Positions 52,004 to 61,312 of a DNA stretch of 64,000 nucleotides are shown one piece after another. Position 1 is the first letter of the stretch; every line of letters starts with the position of its first letter. The notes beneath the pieces are model-generated. The model saw only the letters and a program-made list of their open reading frames with translations. It was not told the DNA's origin and did not search any database. The translations under genes and the position numbers were made by a program. Origin of the DNA: Tridacna crocea. Taxonomy: Eukaryota; Mollusca; Bivalvia; Cardiida; Cardiidae. Location: the NCBI GenBank assembly GCA_943736015.1, contig OX031066.1, positions 9,552,245 through 9,616,244 on the forward strand, read 5' to 3'.

Positions 52004-52583
52004 ATTATAATCTATACTCGTCTATATCGAAAGTATTTTGGAGACGGTAGGTACAATTAGGCATAAATAATGGAATTTGTGAGTGAAAAGAAATATAACT
52101 GGGAAGAAAATAACGATTTTACAGGTTGATTTTTCTTGTGGTATTTTCAAAAACCTTCTACAGCAGGGTCATTGAAACGAGAGATGGTTAGAAGAAGGAC
52201 TTAGCAAATTTGAACGGAAAAAAATAACTTCTTTGAACTGCCTGTTTCAAATAAAAGATGGAAAACGTCCTATCAAATCTTTTTTACATACTAACTAATG
52301 TTTAACATAACTTATGTTACGTTTAACATTCGATGGATTTTTTTTTTTTTACATTTTATTCTTACATTGTAGATCAAGATCAGATGGCAGTGAATGGCAG
52401 TCCAACAAGCAATTTACATTGCTCAAATATTCCTCACCTGTCCTTTCTGAGAGCAAGCATAGATTTGCAATTTATCATTGGATTTCCTTACCGATTTTTT
52501 TTTCCGTTAGGTTGATTGAGGGCTCGGGGACACTGTTGCATTATGAACCCTTTCGGCTAAAGTGACATGATTCGCTACCTCTG
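52004..52583. other. Repeat debris, no gene
   Basis: 52125-52190 (TGTGGTATTTTCAAAAACCT, TACAGCAGGGTCATTGAAAC) is an A scrap, and TAGATCAAGATCAGATGGCA at 52370 an E arm. Poly-T at 52336. Confidence 0.45.
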
Positions 52584-52650
52584 GCTGACAGAGTCGATCA
52601 AGATCAGGCTGCACAGAACGTGCAGCCTGATCTTTTATCAACTCTGTCAG
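52584..52650. repeat. Family E palindrome, variant stem
   Basis: CTGACAGAGTCGATCAAGAT / ATCAACTCTGTCAG with GCTGCACAGAACGTGCAGCC: AGGCTGCAC replaces AGACTGCAC on both arms, and the outer GACAGAGT is also paired. Confidence 0.87.
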
Positions 52651-53003
52651 ATAATTCTTTTTTTTTTTACTATTCAAACCAAATATCTTAAGATCTTAAC
52701 GTCTTAGTCTTAACTACACATTTAGTTAATCAGTCCCATACATTTGTGGATTATGGACTGAACTATAATTATCTAACGAAAAGGCTGAGAGATTACGCCA
52801 GGGGCGGGAAACTCATTCCACCGATGTACTCCTTTCCCATTAATTATCTCAAAAAAGGTCAAAGCAGAACTAGAAAACTAAAGTCGTGGCCTATTTGTAC
52901 TGTCCTGTAATTACCATAGACTTTAGTGAGCTTATAAACCAAATGAACATTTTTGGCAACCGGTTTGTTTAATAGGTCTATTGTTTTTTAAAACAAAACA
53001 TCA
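52651..53003. other. No gene recognised
   Basis: A CTATTCAAACCAAATATCTT E-type flank, then unique sequence. Confidence 0.35.
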
Positions 53004-53216
53004 TTGATAGATTAATTGATTGATTGATTAATTGATTGATTGATTGATTGATTGTTTGATTGATTGATCGATTGACTGATTGATTGACTGATTTGGTATG
53101 TTGGTTGGTTTGGTCGGTTGGTTGGTTTGTTTCTTTATTGGTTGGTTGGCTGATTGATCGGTCGATTGGTCGATTGATCGATTGATTATTTGATTGATTG
53201 ATTGATTGATTGATTT
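53004..53216. repeat. (TTGA)n / (TTGG)n tetranucleotide array
   Basis: About 210 bp of TTGATTGATTGA with an internal block of GGTTGGTTTGGTCGGTTGGT. The TTGG block could be a SINE tail remnant. Confidence 0.95.
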
Positions 53217-53364
53217 CGTTATCGCTAGTTATCTTTACTAATGGTCCTCAACGGAATATACCTCAGAAGCTCTCCCTCAGCCGAGTGGACGCAACAAGCT
53301 TGACGGTGCGTTCTTTTTGTAGTAATTCAATATATCACTTCAGTTTCCACGACAGATTTTACAC

Positions 53365-53557
53365 GTTTCCAAATCAAAAGCACTTGCGGTACACCTACAA
53401 AATGTCAAATTAAGGATAGGATTTGCATGGAAAAAGGCAGAGGACATCGTGAGAAAAGGAGAAAATGCTGGTTGCATTTTTTCCCCTTTCCTCGCAACGT
53501 TTTCAAAATTCTTCCGTCTCAGAGTCGATAATACTAGAGTTATCTTGAACAGGATTA
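53365..53557 (-). mobile_element. Family A MITE, decayed
   Basis: TTTCCAAATCAAAAGCACTT, AAGGCAGAGGACATCGTGAG, AAAAGGAGAAAATGCTGGTT, GCATTTTTTCCCCTTTCCTC; right end AACAGGATTAAATG. Confidence 0.7.
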
Positions 53558-54138
53558 AATGAAATGAAGCTAATTAATCCCTTTTCTCTAAAAAGTCACC
53601 ACCGCCCACGTCGTTGAAATAATTAAATGAACCATCCTCTGACGAAAGGGGGTTTAAAGAATCTCCGTTATGAATTTGAAAAAAGAAAGTCGTCACATAG
53701 TTATGGATCCTTAAAATCGATGTTGTATTTAAGGTAGTGGTCCTGTAATAGAACACAGCTATTTCCACTGTAATATTATCCTACACGAATTGCTAAGATT
53801 AAATATGAGTATTATTGTACTATTTTAACCGAGCCACTTTTTCCTTTTTTTGCCATCTTAGAATTATCATTTATGAATCTAAAACCATTATATTCTAATT
53901 ATAAAGTGAGATAATGATTACCTCCCTTTTCTGAAAACTAACAAAAGTATCAACGAATAATTGCAAGATAGACACCAAAGGAATTTCTGGTCGATTAAAA
54001 AATGTGCAAAAGTTTTATATCTGTATAAATTCGTATTTATCAACTATCAAGAAATTCAATCCGTGCTGCACCAGAAGTGTCATGGTCTACTTCCTTAAAC
54101 CGACTAAATTATAAGCTATACTAGTCTATTTAAGATGC
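53558..54138. other. No gene recognised
   Basis: Unique AT-rich sequence; no motif identified. Confidence 0.4.
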
Positions 54139-54230
54139 AGAAAATTGACCGATGGCAAAAAGTTTCGGCCCAGGTCAGCCTGCGCGGATTGCGCAGGCTG
54201 ACCTGGGTCGATACTTTTTGCAGAGGCACT
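54139..54230. repeat. Family D hairpin, near perfect
   Basis: CAGAAAATTGACCGATGGCA flank, AAAGTTTCGGCCCAGGTCAG, core, CTGACCTGGGTCGATACTTT, GCAGAGG. Reference-quality D copy. Confidence 0.9.
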
Positions 54231-54544
54231 AAGCTCCCTTTTCGCACATCATGATTCAATTTTTTTTTCAACACATTACGTTCATTATCGGTGAATCACC
54301 CGTTTGGCTTGGTTATTGATTTTCTTCCATCCGTCAATTTTTTTTAATTGCATGTAACTTTATCATTAATTTTAAGAACCGCATCTCCCCACCCGCCAAA
54401 TCGTTTCATTTTTTACTCTATTGGTACTGTTATAGAGGTCGCCACTGATAAACGTTTTTATAGCGCCGGATGAGCGGCGACACCATATTTTTATTCGCCT
54501 TTGAAAAGTACCTATGGAGGCAGCCATGTTGTTTACTCAGCCTC

Positions 54545-54665
54545 AGTCATTTCGTAACTAGGTCATTTCGTGCCAAGGCAATTTCGTACAATTTTGGTTA
54601 TTTCGTGTCCATGGATACTTTTTCTTTTGTTTATTTCGTACTCACTTTGATCATTTCGCACGCTC
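54545..54665. repeat. Degenerate ATTTCGT minisatellite
   Basis: CATTTCGTAACTAGGT, CATTTCGTGCCAAGGC, AATTTCGTACAATTTTGGTT, ATTTCGTGTCCATGG, TATTTCGTACTCACTTTGAT, CATTTCGCACGCTC: the heptamer recurs six times at 16-42 bp intervals. Confidence 0.7.
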
Positions 54666-55700
54666 AGTTTTTAACATCAATTTGATAATTTAGAACCTTA
54701 TTTTAATAATATTTTCTTGTAGCAACTGCCAGTGTACATAGCATGTGTCTTACAATTATTGGCTCTTTCTTTTTTTTAAGTTTTTAGTTTGCATTCCAAA
54801 GCTTGTTTAGGACTCCTTAGTTCATTTCTCACCGAGTTCTGCATGAATTCACTTTGGTCAATTTGAAATGCTGTAATGTGCCTTATTTGGGGAAGAAATG
54901 AGTTGCGGCGTCATTGATGTTATGCACCAAAATTGTCTTGTTCTGTACTAAATGAGACGTAAAGACATAGACTTACCCAATTCCAGAAAGACGGTGAGTA
55001 ACAGTGGAACGATAGACGATCTCTTTATCCACAGAAATATAGGTATTCCCCGCATAGTTGCACACTTGTGATGCTAATCCATTTATAGAATGTACTATCT
55101 ATTCAAATTTTAACAAATTCAGACATTATTTCCCGACACACTCTTTCTTGAATTACTTTCCTTGGTAAACCGTAAAATCTATAAGAATCTAAAGAATTCC
55201 CCGTCTGTTTGACCACACCACATATCCGGAGAGCGCTATATATCGAAGAGGTAGTTTCACTTGAACACAGATGTTTTTTTAGGCAAGTTCGAACTCAATA
55301 TCTTTTCGGTAAAATTCCTGGAAATTTTATCTCACATATTCACATAAAAATCCAAATCCAGAAAAAAAAATCATCTCTTTCTAAAAGTTGATCTAAAACT
55401 GGAAAATTGTAATTCCATCACATTTTGGTCTCCTGTGAAACGGCAACTCTTAACATGCAAAACTACTCACGTAAATTTAGTCCCTTGGCGATCATTAGCA
55501 AGGAAGTAGGTTCTGGAAGCGTTGTTACACAACAACGGCAGTCTAAATGAATTATGTCTGAGGCGTCCCTAAAGTGTCGGTCCCACTCAGGACATCTGCG
55601 TGGTCTGGGAGATTTCGTCTGTCTAAAAAAGAGATTAAATAAATTTAGCACGTTTTGTAATTTCAGTTCTATCACTAAGACAGCTTACCTATGCATGTGC
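54666..55700. other. Long stretch without recognised features
   Basis: A small minus frame at 55463-55675 (TKSPRPRRCPEWDRHFRDAS) reads protein-like but has no family assignment. No repeats identified. Confidence 0.35.
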
Positions 55701-55743
55701 TTAACTCTATACCAAACGACAACATTTTAGATATTTCAATTTT
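55701..55743 (-). mobile_element. Family A terminal fragment, 43 bp
   Basis: TTAACTCTATACCAAACGAC then AACATTTTAGATATTTCAAT nearly repeats the first 43 bp of the A copy at 55967, on the other side of J. Confidence 0.8.
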
Positions 55744-55970
55744 AACCCTTTACCCCATAAGGCATTTCTATGGTATCTCTAACTGACCCTAAATAACAGC
55801 AAAGATGAAGCTGTTTCTTATGTGTATATGACACCTTTTGATAGCATAGAAAACATTGTGGCAAAAGGTGAAATTGCTCGTGATGAGCAATTTCACCTTT
55901 TGTCACAATGTTTTCCAAAGGCTCCTAAAAGCAATGCATAGAAATGAGTATCTATGAAGTAAAGGGTTAA
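55742..55970 (-). mobile_element. Family J MITE, complete
   Basis: TTAACCCTTTACCCCATAAG to GAAGTAAAGGGTTAA. Hairpin GTGGCAAAAGGTGAAATTGC / GCAATTTCACCTTTTGTCAC, centre TCGTGATGAG. Its right TTAA (55967) is also the left TTAA of the next A copy. Confidence 0.92.
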
Positions 55971-56196
55971 CTCTTTACCAAACGACAACTTTTTAGATAT
56001 TCCAAATTGAAAGCATTTGCAGACGACAAAATAAATAAATGTAACTCAAAAATCGAAAGTTGTTTCCAGCAGGATAGAAAACATTGTGGAAAAAGGAGAA
56101 AATGCTGGTTACCAGCATTTTCTCCTTTTTCCACGATGTTTTCAAAAGATCTACCTCAGGGTCGTAAAAACCAGGGATTGTTTGGTAAAGGGTTAA
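55967..56196 (-). mobile_element. Family A MITE, complete
   Basis: TTAACTCTTTACCAAACGAC to GGTAAAGGGTTAA (56193). Hairpin GTGGAAAAAGGAGAAAATGC / GCATTTTCTCCTTTTTCCAC: the GGG-to-GGA change is compensated on the other arm. Confidence 0.93.
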
Positions 56197-56272
56197 CAGG
56201 CTTCTCCACCTCTTCACCACTAGGGTAGGGCGCTGTAGTGCCTCTCCTGTAGACAACCTCCCCCGGAAAAGA

Positions 56273-56318
56273 AAGATAAATAAATAAATAAATAAATCAA
56301 TCAATCAATAAATAAATC
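56273..56318. repeat. (AAAT)n / (AATC)n microsatellite
   Basis: GATAAATAAATAAATAAATA then AATCAATCAATCAATAAATA. Confidence 0.9.
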
Positions 56319-56490
56319 GGAGATCTAAATAAAGTTTTACCTTTAACCATTGAATCACTGCATAGGAATGATGCGTTGAGTTAATGGCCCTTGTCCTGCT
56401 AAATAACTAAAATTAAATTTTGAGTTCGATTTTGATAACCCAAATATTTTTTGTTTCAAAGTTGTGTTTTGGGAAATAATATCTCCTTGT

Positions 56491-56557
56491 CGGACAGTGT
56501 AGATCCAAGATCAGAATGCACGTTCTGTGCAGTCTGATCTTGATCTACACTGTCCGC
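56491..56557. repeat. Family E palindrome, near perfect
   Basis: CGGACAGTGTAGATCCAAGA, loop CACGTTCTGTGC, GATCTTGATCTACACTGTCC; flank CAAAAGGTCAGCTAGTCGCC. Confidence 0.88.
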
Positions 56558-56728
56558 AAAAGGTCAGCTAGTCGCCCTTAGTAGCCGAAGGTTTAATAGA
56601 AATTGTACAGTGAAAACCTGTTAGAGAAGCGCAAAAGATCAAACGGCTTACATATGTAGGCCGATCTTGATCTTCAAATATTCACTTTTTGCATATGAAA
56701 CTCATCAATGTTATCGATGGCTTGATAA

Positions 56729-56956
56729 GGGTACTGTGTGGCTCAGTGGTAAAGTGTAGGACTCATGACCTACAGGTCCCAGGTTCGAGCCTCGGTGGTT
56801 CCACTGGGTTTTTTTCACAGGAGTGTCCTTGGGCGAGACACTTCAGAGCCTAGCCTAGTACTGGTGAAACCCAGGAAACATGAATATGTGAACTGTTGCC
56901 GTGATATGACTGAAATACTCTCGAAACCGGCGTAAAACAACCATTCAACCAAACAA
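56729..56956 (+). mobile_element. tRNA-derived SINE, full length, apparently young
   Basis: A 228-bp element. Head with A box TGGCTCAGTGGTAAAGTG and B box GGTTCGAGCC, body TTGGGCGAGACACTTCAG and GTACTGGTGAAACCCAGGAA, tail CAACCATTCAACC. Perfect 16-bp target duplication ATCGATGGCTTGATAA at 56713 and 56957. The body is related to family N. Confidence 0.93.
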
Positions 56957-56972
56957 ATCGATGGCTTGATAA

Positions 56973-57218
56973 ATGTCACTTTTTAATAACTAATTGATGA
57001 ATAGGTGGCTCATAGTGCCATCTGTCAATTTTATAAGAAAGACAAACATGGACAAAATAACGTGAAAGCTACATCAAACGACTACAATAAAAACGTTTTG
57101 AAGTCTTGATGTTAAAAAGAGAAACCAAAGCCTTTTTACAGTTAAGAATTAATACAAACAGTATTAAAATGAGTAACTACTATTATTAAACTATCACAAT
57201 GAATATAAATTTCCCTTT
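56973..57218. other. No gene recognised
   Basis: AT-rich sequence after the SINE. Confidence 0.35.
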
Positions 57219-57443
57219 TAACATTTTGCCGCGTAATCCCAAGTTTCAACGTTCATCGGGAAAGGAGCTTTGTAAAACAATATGAGAATGTGAGAAAAAA
57301 TGCCAATTCCCAGAATTTTCTCCTATTTTCCCCAATATTTTTCTATAACCCTTCAAAGACAAATTCAAATTCTACAATACTAGATTTGCCCCCCACAAAT
57401 AGTTTCAAAGTGGGTCAGTCTAAAATTGTATTGTCTGGTTAAC
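57219..57443 (+). mobile_element. Family A MITE, decayed
   Basis: TTTTAACATTTTGCCGCGTA, GAGAAAAAATGCCAATTCCC, AGAATTTTCTCCTATTTTCC, ending GTATTGTCTGGTTAACTC. Confidence 0.72.
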
Positions 57444-57463
57444 TCTTTCAGTGCAATGGAAAA

Positions 57464-57736
57464 AGCTTGCAACACGCGAAACGCGACATTCAAGCATTCG
57501 CGTAAAGTGTCGTCTGGGATCAGCCTGTGCAGTCCGCGCAGGCTGATCCGAGACGGCAAGTTACACTACATTATTTTTTGCTTGAGTAGACTTGCAAAGA
57601 ACCGAAAAAGTTACATAAAAATGGAAAGTCTCGTCTCAGATTATCCTGCGAGGACTGCTCAAGCTGATCACTTTAAAAGACGACACTTTACGCAAATGTC
57701 ATCATGCCTTTTTTGCCTCATGCGTGTTGCAGGCTT
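57464..57736. mobile_element. Family C element, both hairpins present
   Basis: AGCTTGCAACACGCGAAACG at the left; TTGCCTCATGCGTGTTGCAG at the right. Hairpins near 57505-57560 (CAGCCTGTGCAGTCCGCGCA) and 57635-57690 (worn, with an inserted CACTTTAAAA). Confidence 0.83.
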
Positions 57737-57742
57737 ATTATA

Positions 57743-57830
57743 TAACGTCGGTTTACTTCAAAAACCTCGTAACTACCTTTTGTTTCAAGCTATAATTACG
57801 AGGTTTTTTTTTTAAGTAAACCGACGATAA
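57743..57830. repeat. Family F palindrome
   Basis: AACGTCGGTTTACTTCAAAA ... TTTAAGTAAACCGACGATAA. Starts 7 bp after the C element ends; centre CCTTTTGTTTCAAGCTATAA is diverged. Confidence 0.83.
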
Positions 57831-58028
57831 ACTCGAACACCTTCGACCGCTAAAAATAATATCCAGTGAAGCCTGGTACATTTTTCTTTTATCTACTGGC
57901 TTAAAAAGTAAAACAACCAGAAGATGTAGCTTAAAGATAGGCCTGAACTATCTTTGAAGTCTGATCTTATTCTATGCCATCCGCAAAAGACTATTTTTTC
58001 GTCTATAGCGTCTATAGCGCTAAAAAAG

Positions 58029-58258
58029 TTAACTCATTACCAAACAACAATATTTTAGGTTTGTCCAAATCGAAACCATTTGCAGACGACAATTGAAAAG
58101 TGAATGAAAATTTGAGATTGGTTTTGTGATGGGTAGATAACATCGTGGGAAAAGGAGAAAATGCTGTTTACCAGCATTTTCTCCTTTTCCCACAATGTTT
58201 TCCAAAGGCATCTTTCTCAGGGGTCGTCAAAAGTAGGGATTGTCTAGTAATGGGTTAA
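58029..58258 (-). mobile_element. Family A MITE, complete
   Basis: TTAACTCATTACCAAACAAC to AGTAATGGGTTAA (58255). Hairpin base TAACATCGTGGG / CCCACAATGTTTTC; centre GCTGTTTACCAGC. Confidence 0.92.
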
Positions 58259-58443
58259 ACAATGGTCAGTATTACCATTAATATAGTACTTTATGTTCTT
58301 TAGTATTGCTTTTTAAGTGCCTACTCGATACCTCAGTAGCTCTTACAGCGTCAAACGATTATAATCGACCTCTCTCGACAGCTCTAGATACAACTCAATA
58401 AAACTTATAAAAGATTTCGATTGTATTAACTTAACTAGACACG

Positions 58444-58509
58444 TGGACGGTAGAGATCACAGATCAGACTGCACGTTCTGTGCAGTCTGATCTTGATCTA
58501 TGCCGCCCG
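58444..58509. repeat. Family E palindrome
   Basis: GTGGACGGTAGAGATCACAG, loop CACGTTCTGTGC, GATCTTGATCTATGCCGCCC. Confidence 0.85.
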
Positions 58510-58629
58510 CGAAAGTCACTCTGAAACTTACCCTGCTAAGGTAGCGAAATGATCATTTTAACCGAATAGTAAGAACCAAAGTTTTGTAATCTCAAATGTA
58601 TTTTCTTTTGAGGGAATATGTGTCCTTAT

Positions 58630-58695
58630 CGGACAGTGTAGATCAAAGATCAGACTGTACGTTCTGTGCAGTCTGATCTCGATCTGCTCTGCCCG
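58630..58695. repeat. Family E palindrome
   Basis: CGGACAGTGTAGATCAAAGA, loop TACGTTCTGTGC, GATCTCGATCTGCTCTGCCC. 120 bp from the previous copy, same orientation. Confidence 0.85.
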
Positions 58696-58802
58696 ATAAA
58701 GGTAATTGAGTCGCGCATATAGAAGCTGAATATTCAACAACACTTAAGCGCATGAATGGAAGGCAATCCTATAAAAACATGATTAATCAACAAGAATATC
58801 AT

Positions 58803-59031
58803 TTAACTCTTTACCTCATGAGAAAATTTTAGACTGGTTCCAACTGAAAGCATTTGCAGACGACAAAGTAAAGGTGACTGATAAATAGAAATTTGTTTTG
58901 GGAAGGATAGAAAACACTGTGGAAAAAGGAGAAAATGCTGGTTACCAGCATTTTCTCCTTTTCCCACAGTGTTTTCAAAAGGCTTCTTTCTCAGGGGCGT
59001 CAAAAGTAGGAATTGTGTGGTAATGGGTTAA
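58803..59031 (-). mobile_element. Family A MITE, complete
   Basis: TTAACTCTTTACCTCATGAG to GGTAATGGGTTAA (59028). Hairpin base AACACTGTGG / CCACAGTGTT: the ATT-to-ACT change is paired. Confidence 0.93.
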
Positions 59032-59399
59032 AACATGACAGAATGTGCAAATTATTTGTCAGATGAAAGGAGATCTCGACATGTTTCTGCTTATAACAAA
59101 ATATTTTCAATATGATATACTGCAAGCCGAACAAGAACTGTCACAAAGCAGACAAGCACCCCCACCCACAGCACCACGTGACCCAAAAACATTACAGCAC
59201 CTCCATGGGTCATGACATATATCTGTATATAGTTTCAGTTCTAGGTCAAATGGCTTTAAAATTTTAGAATCGGAAACGAAAATATGGGTTGATTGAAGGA
59301 CCTCTACTTCGTATGGGGGTAAAGTTATTAAAGAAAAAACCACAGTCTGCATTTGTAACTGTTTTCAAGTGTACCCTGGGTATAAAAAACACCGAATGT

Positions 59400-59590
59400 C
59401 GTTGGCAACGGTAGGACAAGGTGAGAGAGGCATCAACGATACCGTCATTTTTTGTCAAAACCCTGAGTTGCAATGCGTCAAATGTCTTTTTTTTTTTCAA
59501 TATATGAAGTCCACACGTCCAGATCGAATCTGTGGCCGCTAGGAAGCGAGTCTTACGCTTTAACAATAAGCTACGTATGACCCCTTTCGG
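59400..59590 (-). mobile_element. tRNA-derived SINE, same head as the 11.8-kb copy
   Basis: The minus strand starts GGGGTCATACGTAGCTTATT (A box TAGCTTATTGTTAAAGCG) with B box GATTCGATCTGG. The body includes CAACTCAGGGTTTTGACAAA. 3' end unclear. Confidence 0.65.
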
Positions 59591-59724
59591 CAATAAGTCT
59601 TGTCATAATGTAAATGTCTGCAAAACAACTACAGTTGTGCCTAACGCTTCATCAGTTGACTGTAAATGAATTTACTTTTGTTCAGCGCCTACATTCCACA
59701 AAAAATGGAAGTAAAGCCCAAAGA

Positions 59725-60070
59725 TGGTACGTATTCTCCAACCATTCTTAAAAACGTTCTTGGTCTCAATCTCCAAACCTGTCTTATTTGAAAGTAACGG
59801 AACTTCTGATTGGCTAAACCATTTGGTTTAGCCAAACAGAACTTGCGTAACTTTCAAATCTAGAAATTCTTGGAGAATAAGACTAAGAATATCCGATATT
59901 GGATCCAAACTTGTCTAGTTTGAAAGTAACGCAACTTCTGATATGCTAAACCGTTTGATTTAGCCAAACAGAACTTGCGTTACTTTTAAATCTAGAAATT
60001 CTTAGAGACTACGACTAAGAATATCGGATATAGGATCTACATACTCCGTACAATTTCTCGGGCCCCGAGA
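59725..60070. mobile_element. Family I element with internal tandem duplication
   Basis: GGTACGTATTCTCCAACCAT at the left, TCTCGGGCCCCGAG at the right. The palindromic part, GTAACGGAACTTCTGATTGG, CTAAACCATTTGGTTTAGCC, AAACAGAACTTGCGTAAC, occurs twice (about 59776-59907 and 59908-60038). Confidence 0.8.
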
Positions 60071-60337
60071 GAGTGAATCTGAAAATCATTCAAAATAAAT
60101 TGAAATCATCGCCATAGAAAGCTTTTGAATGCAAAAAGTATTTTAATCAATCATTTTTCTGTACAAATCTCCTCCCTGGCAAGTTATTGACTTTTGAAAT
60201 ACTATTTATAGTTTTTCGTTGTATGTAAATCATCCTAAACACGGATGCTGTCATACAGTATTCAAATCTGAGCATTTTCATTGCAGATATAGTCAATATG
60301 TATGGCTGGCAATCTAGATGCCATAGCTGTAATTTAA

Positions 60338-60530
60338 TAAACCATTTATCAAACGACAAAGTGCTAGACTCAACCAAAATGAAAGCATTTGCAGATGATA
60401 ACTTATGTTTACCTTGAAGGACGATTTCTGCCGTTGATGGGTTACCTGTATTTCCTTCTTTTCTAAGAATGTTTTCAAAAGCTGTTGTCTTTCAGGGTCT
60501 TCTTTCTTTCTCGGAATTGTCAGGTAAAGA
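60338..60530 (-). mobile_element. Family A MITE, decayed, hairpin mostly lost
   Basis: AAACCATTTATCAAACGACA, GAAAGCATTTGCAGATGATA, TTGATGGGTTACCTGTATTT, AATGTTTTCAAAAGCTG, GGTAAAGAGTATTTAA. Confidence 0.68.
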
Positions 60531-60608
60531 GTATTTAAAGTGTCCTTATGAGGAGTTCTAGCCCTGTTTGTCATTAAAAAAAACGTGTTTGTCTGCAATA
60601 AGTGCACC

Positions 60609-60727
60609 AGCTAGGCACCCAAGCCGTCTCTGTCTGCGTGGGATACCACATCTAGGCGCCTAAACCGTGCATATCTGCGTTGGATACCACAGCTAGGCGC
60701 CTAAGCCGCGTTTGTCTACACAAGTGG
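60609..60727. repeat. 41-bp minisatellite, outlying block
   Basis: Three units of the type AGCTAGGCGCCTAAGCCGTG joined to TCTGCGTTGGATACCAC, separated from the main array by about 585 bp. Confidence 0.9.
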
Positions 60728-61312
60728 CTTCTTTAAAAAAGAAGCCATGAGAGGACGACATCATTATTTTCTAATAATTTTTATACCTTTAGGTTAAATA
60801 TATCTAGGTACATGTAAAGAAACAAGCAAGACAATAAACGGGTAGTTGAAATCTGTTCAGTTGTAAATACACATTCATCAAAGTGGATGGCAAAAACAGG
60901 ATTCCGTATCATCCGTCCTTGTAATTTATGTAAGTCACATGACCTTCTTCCCACGTTTTAAGGTCACGTGAGTTTTTCCGCTGTGTTCGTTTCTATTTTC
61001 TATTTTTAACGAAATTCTTTTTCTTTTTCTTCTTTTTGTTTAAGATTTAAGACTGTAATACAAAAATTAAAATTGTTGGAAAGGGAATATGCAATTAAAT
61101 CCTTACAATTTTGTTGAAATTCGCAATATAGAAACAAACCACATCTATTTCCTATTTCAGTTTTTAGACTTCGATTTCTTTATAAAATCATGACGAAACA
61201 GACTGTGTATCGGAACAATTCCCCTACAAAGATTGGATTTAGACAGCAATTTCTGAGGCAGTCTGCCTTTTAAACTCAACACTGTTGGAGAGGTCTGATG
61301 ACCTCTCCAATT
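60728..61312. mobile_element. Insertion into the minisatellite, bounded by hairpins
   Basis: Starts with TGGCTTCTTTAAAAAAGAAGCCA (60723-60745) and ends with TTGGAGAGGTCTGATGACCTCTCCAA (61286-61311). The interior is AT-rich and non-coding. Array units lie on both sides. Likely an inserted element or a diverged array segment; no target duplication recognised. Confidence 0.45.

Noticed and set aside
56729-56805. tRNA gene (intact-looking A and B boxes)
   Set aside because: No acceptor-stem pairing was found. It continues into a conserved SINE body with a target duplication, so it is a SINE head.
487-59003. Recurring peptide ENIVGKGENAGNQHFLLFPQ in many short frames
   Set aside because: It is the family A hairpin translated. 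It occurs in both directions because the DNA is palindromic, so it is not a protein family.
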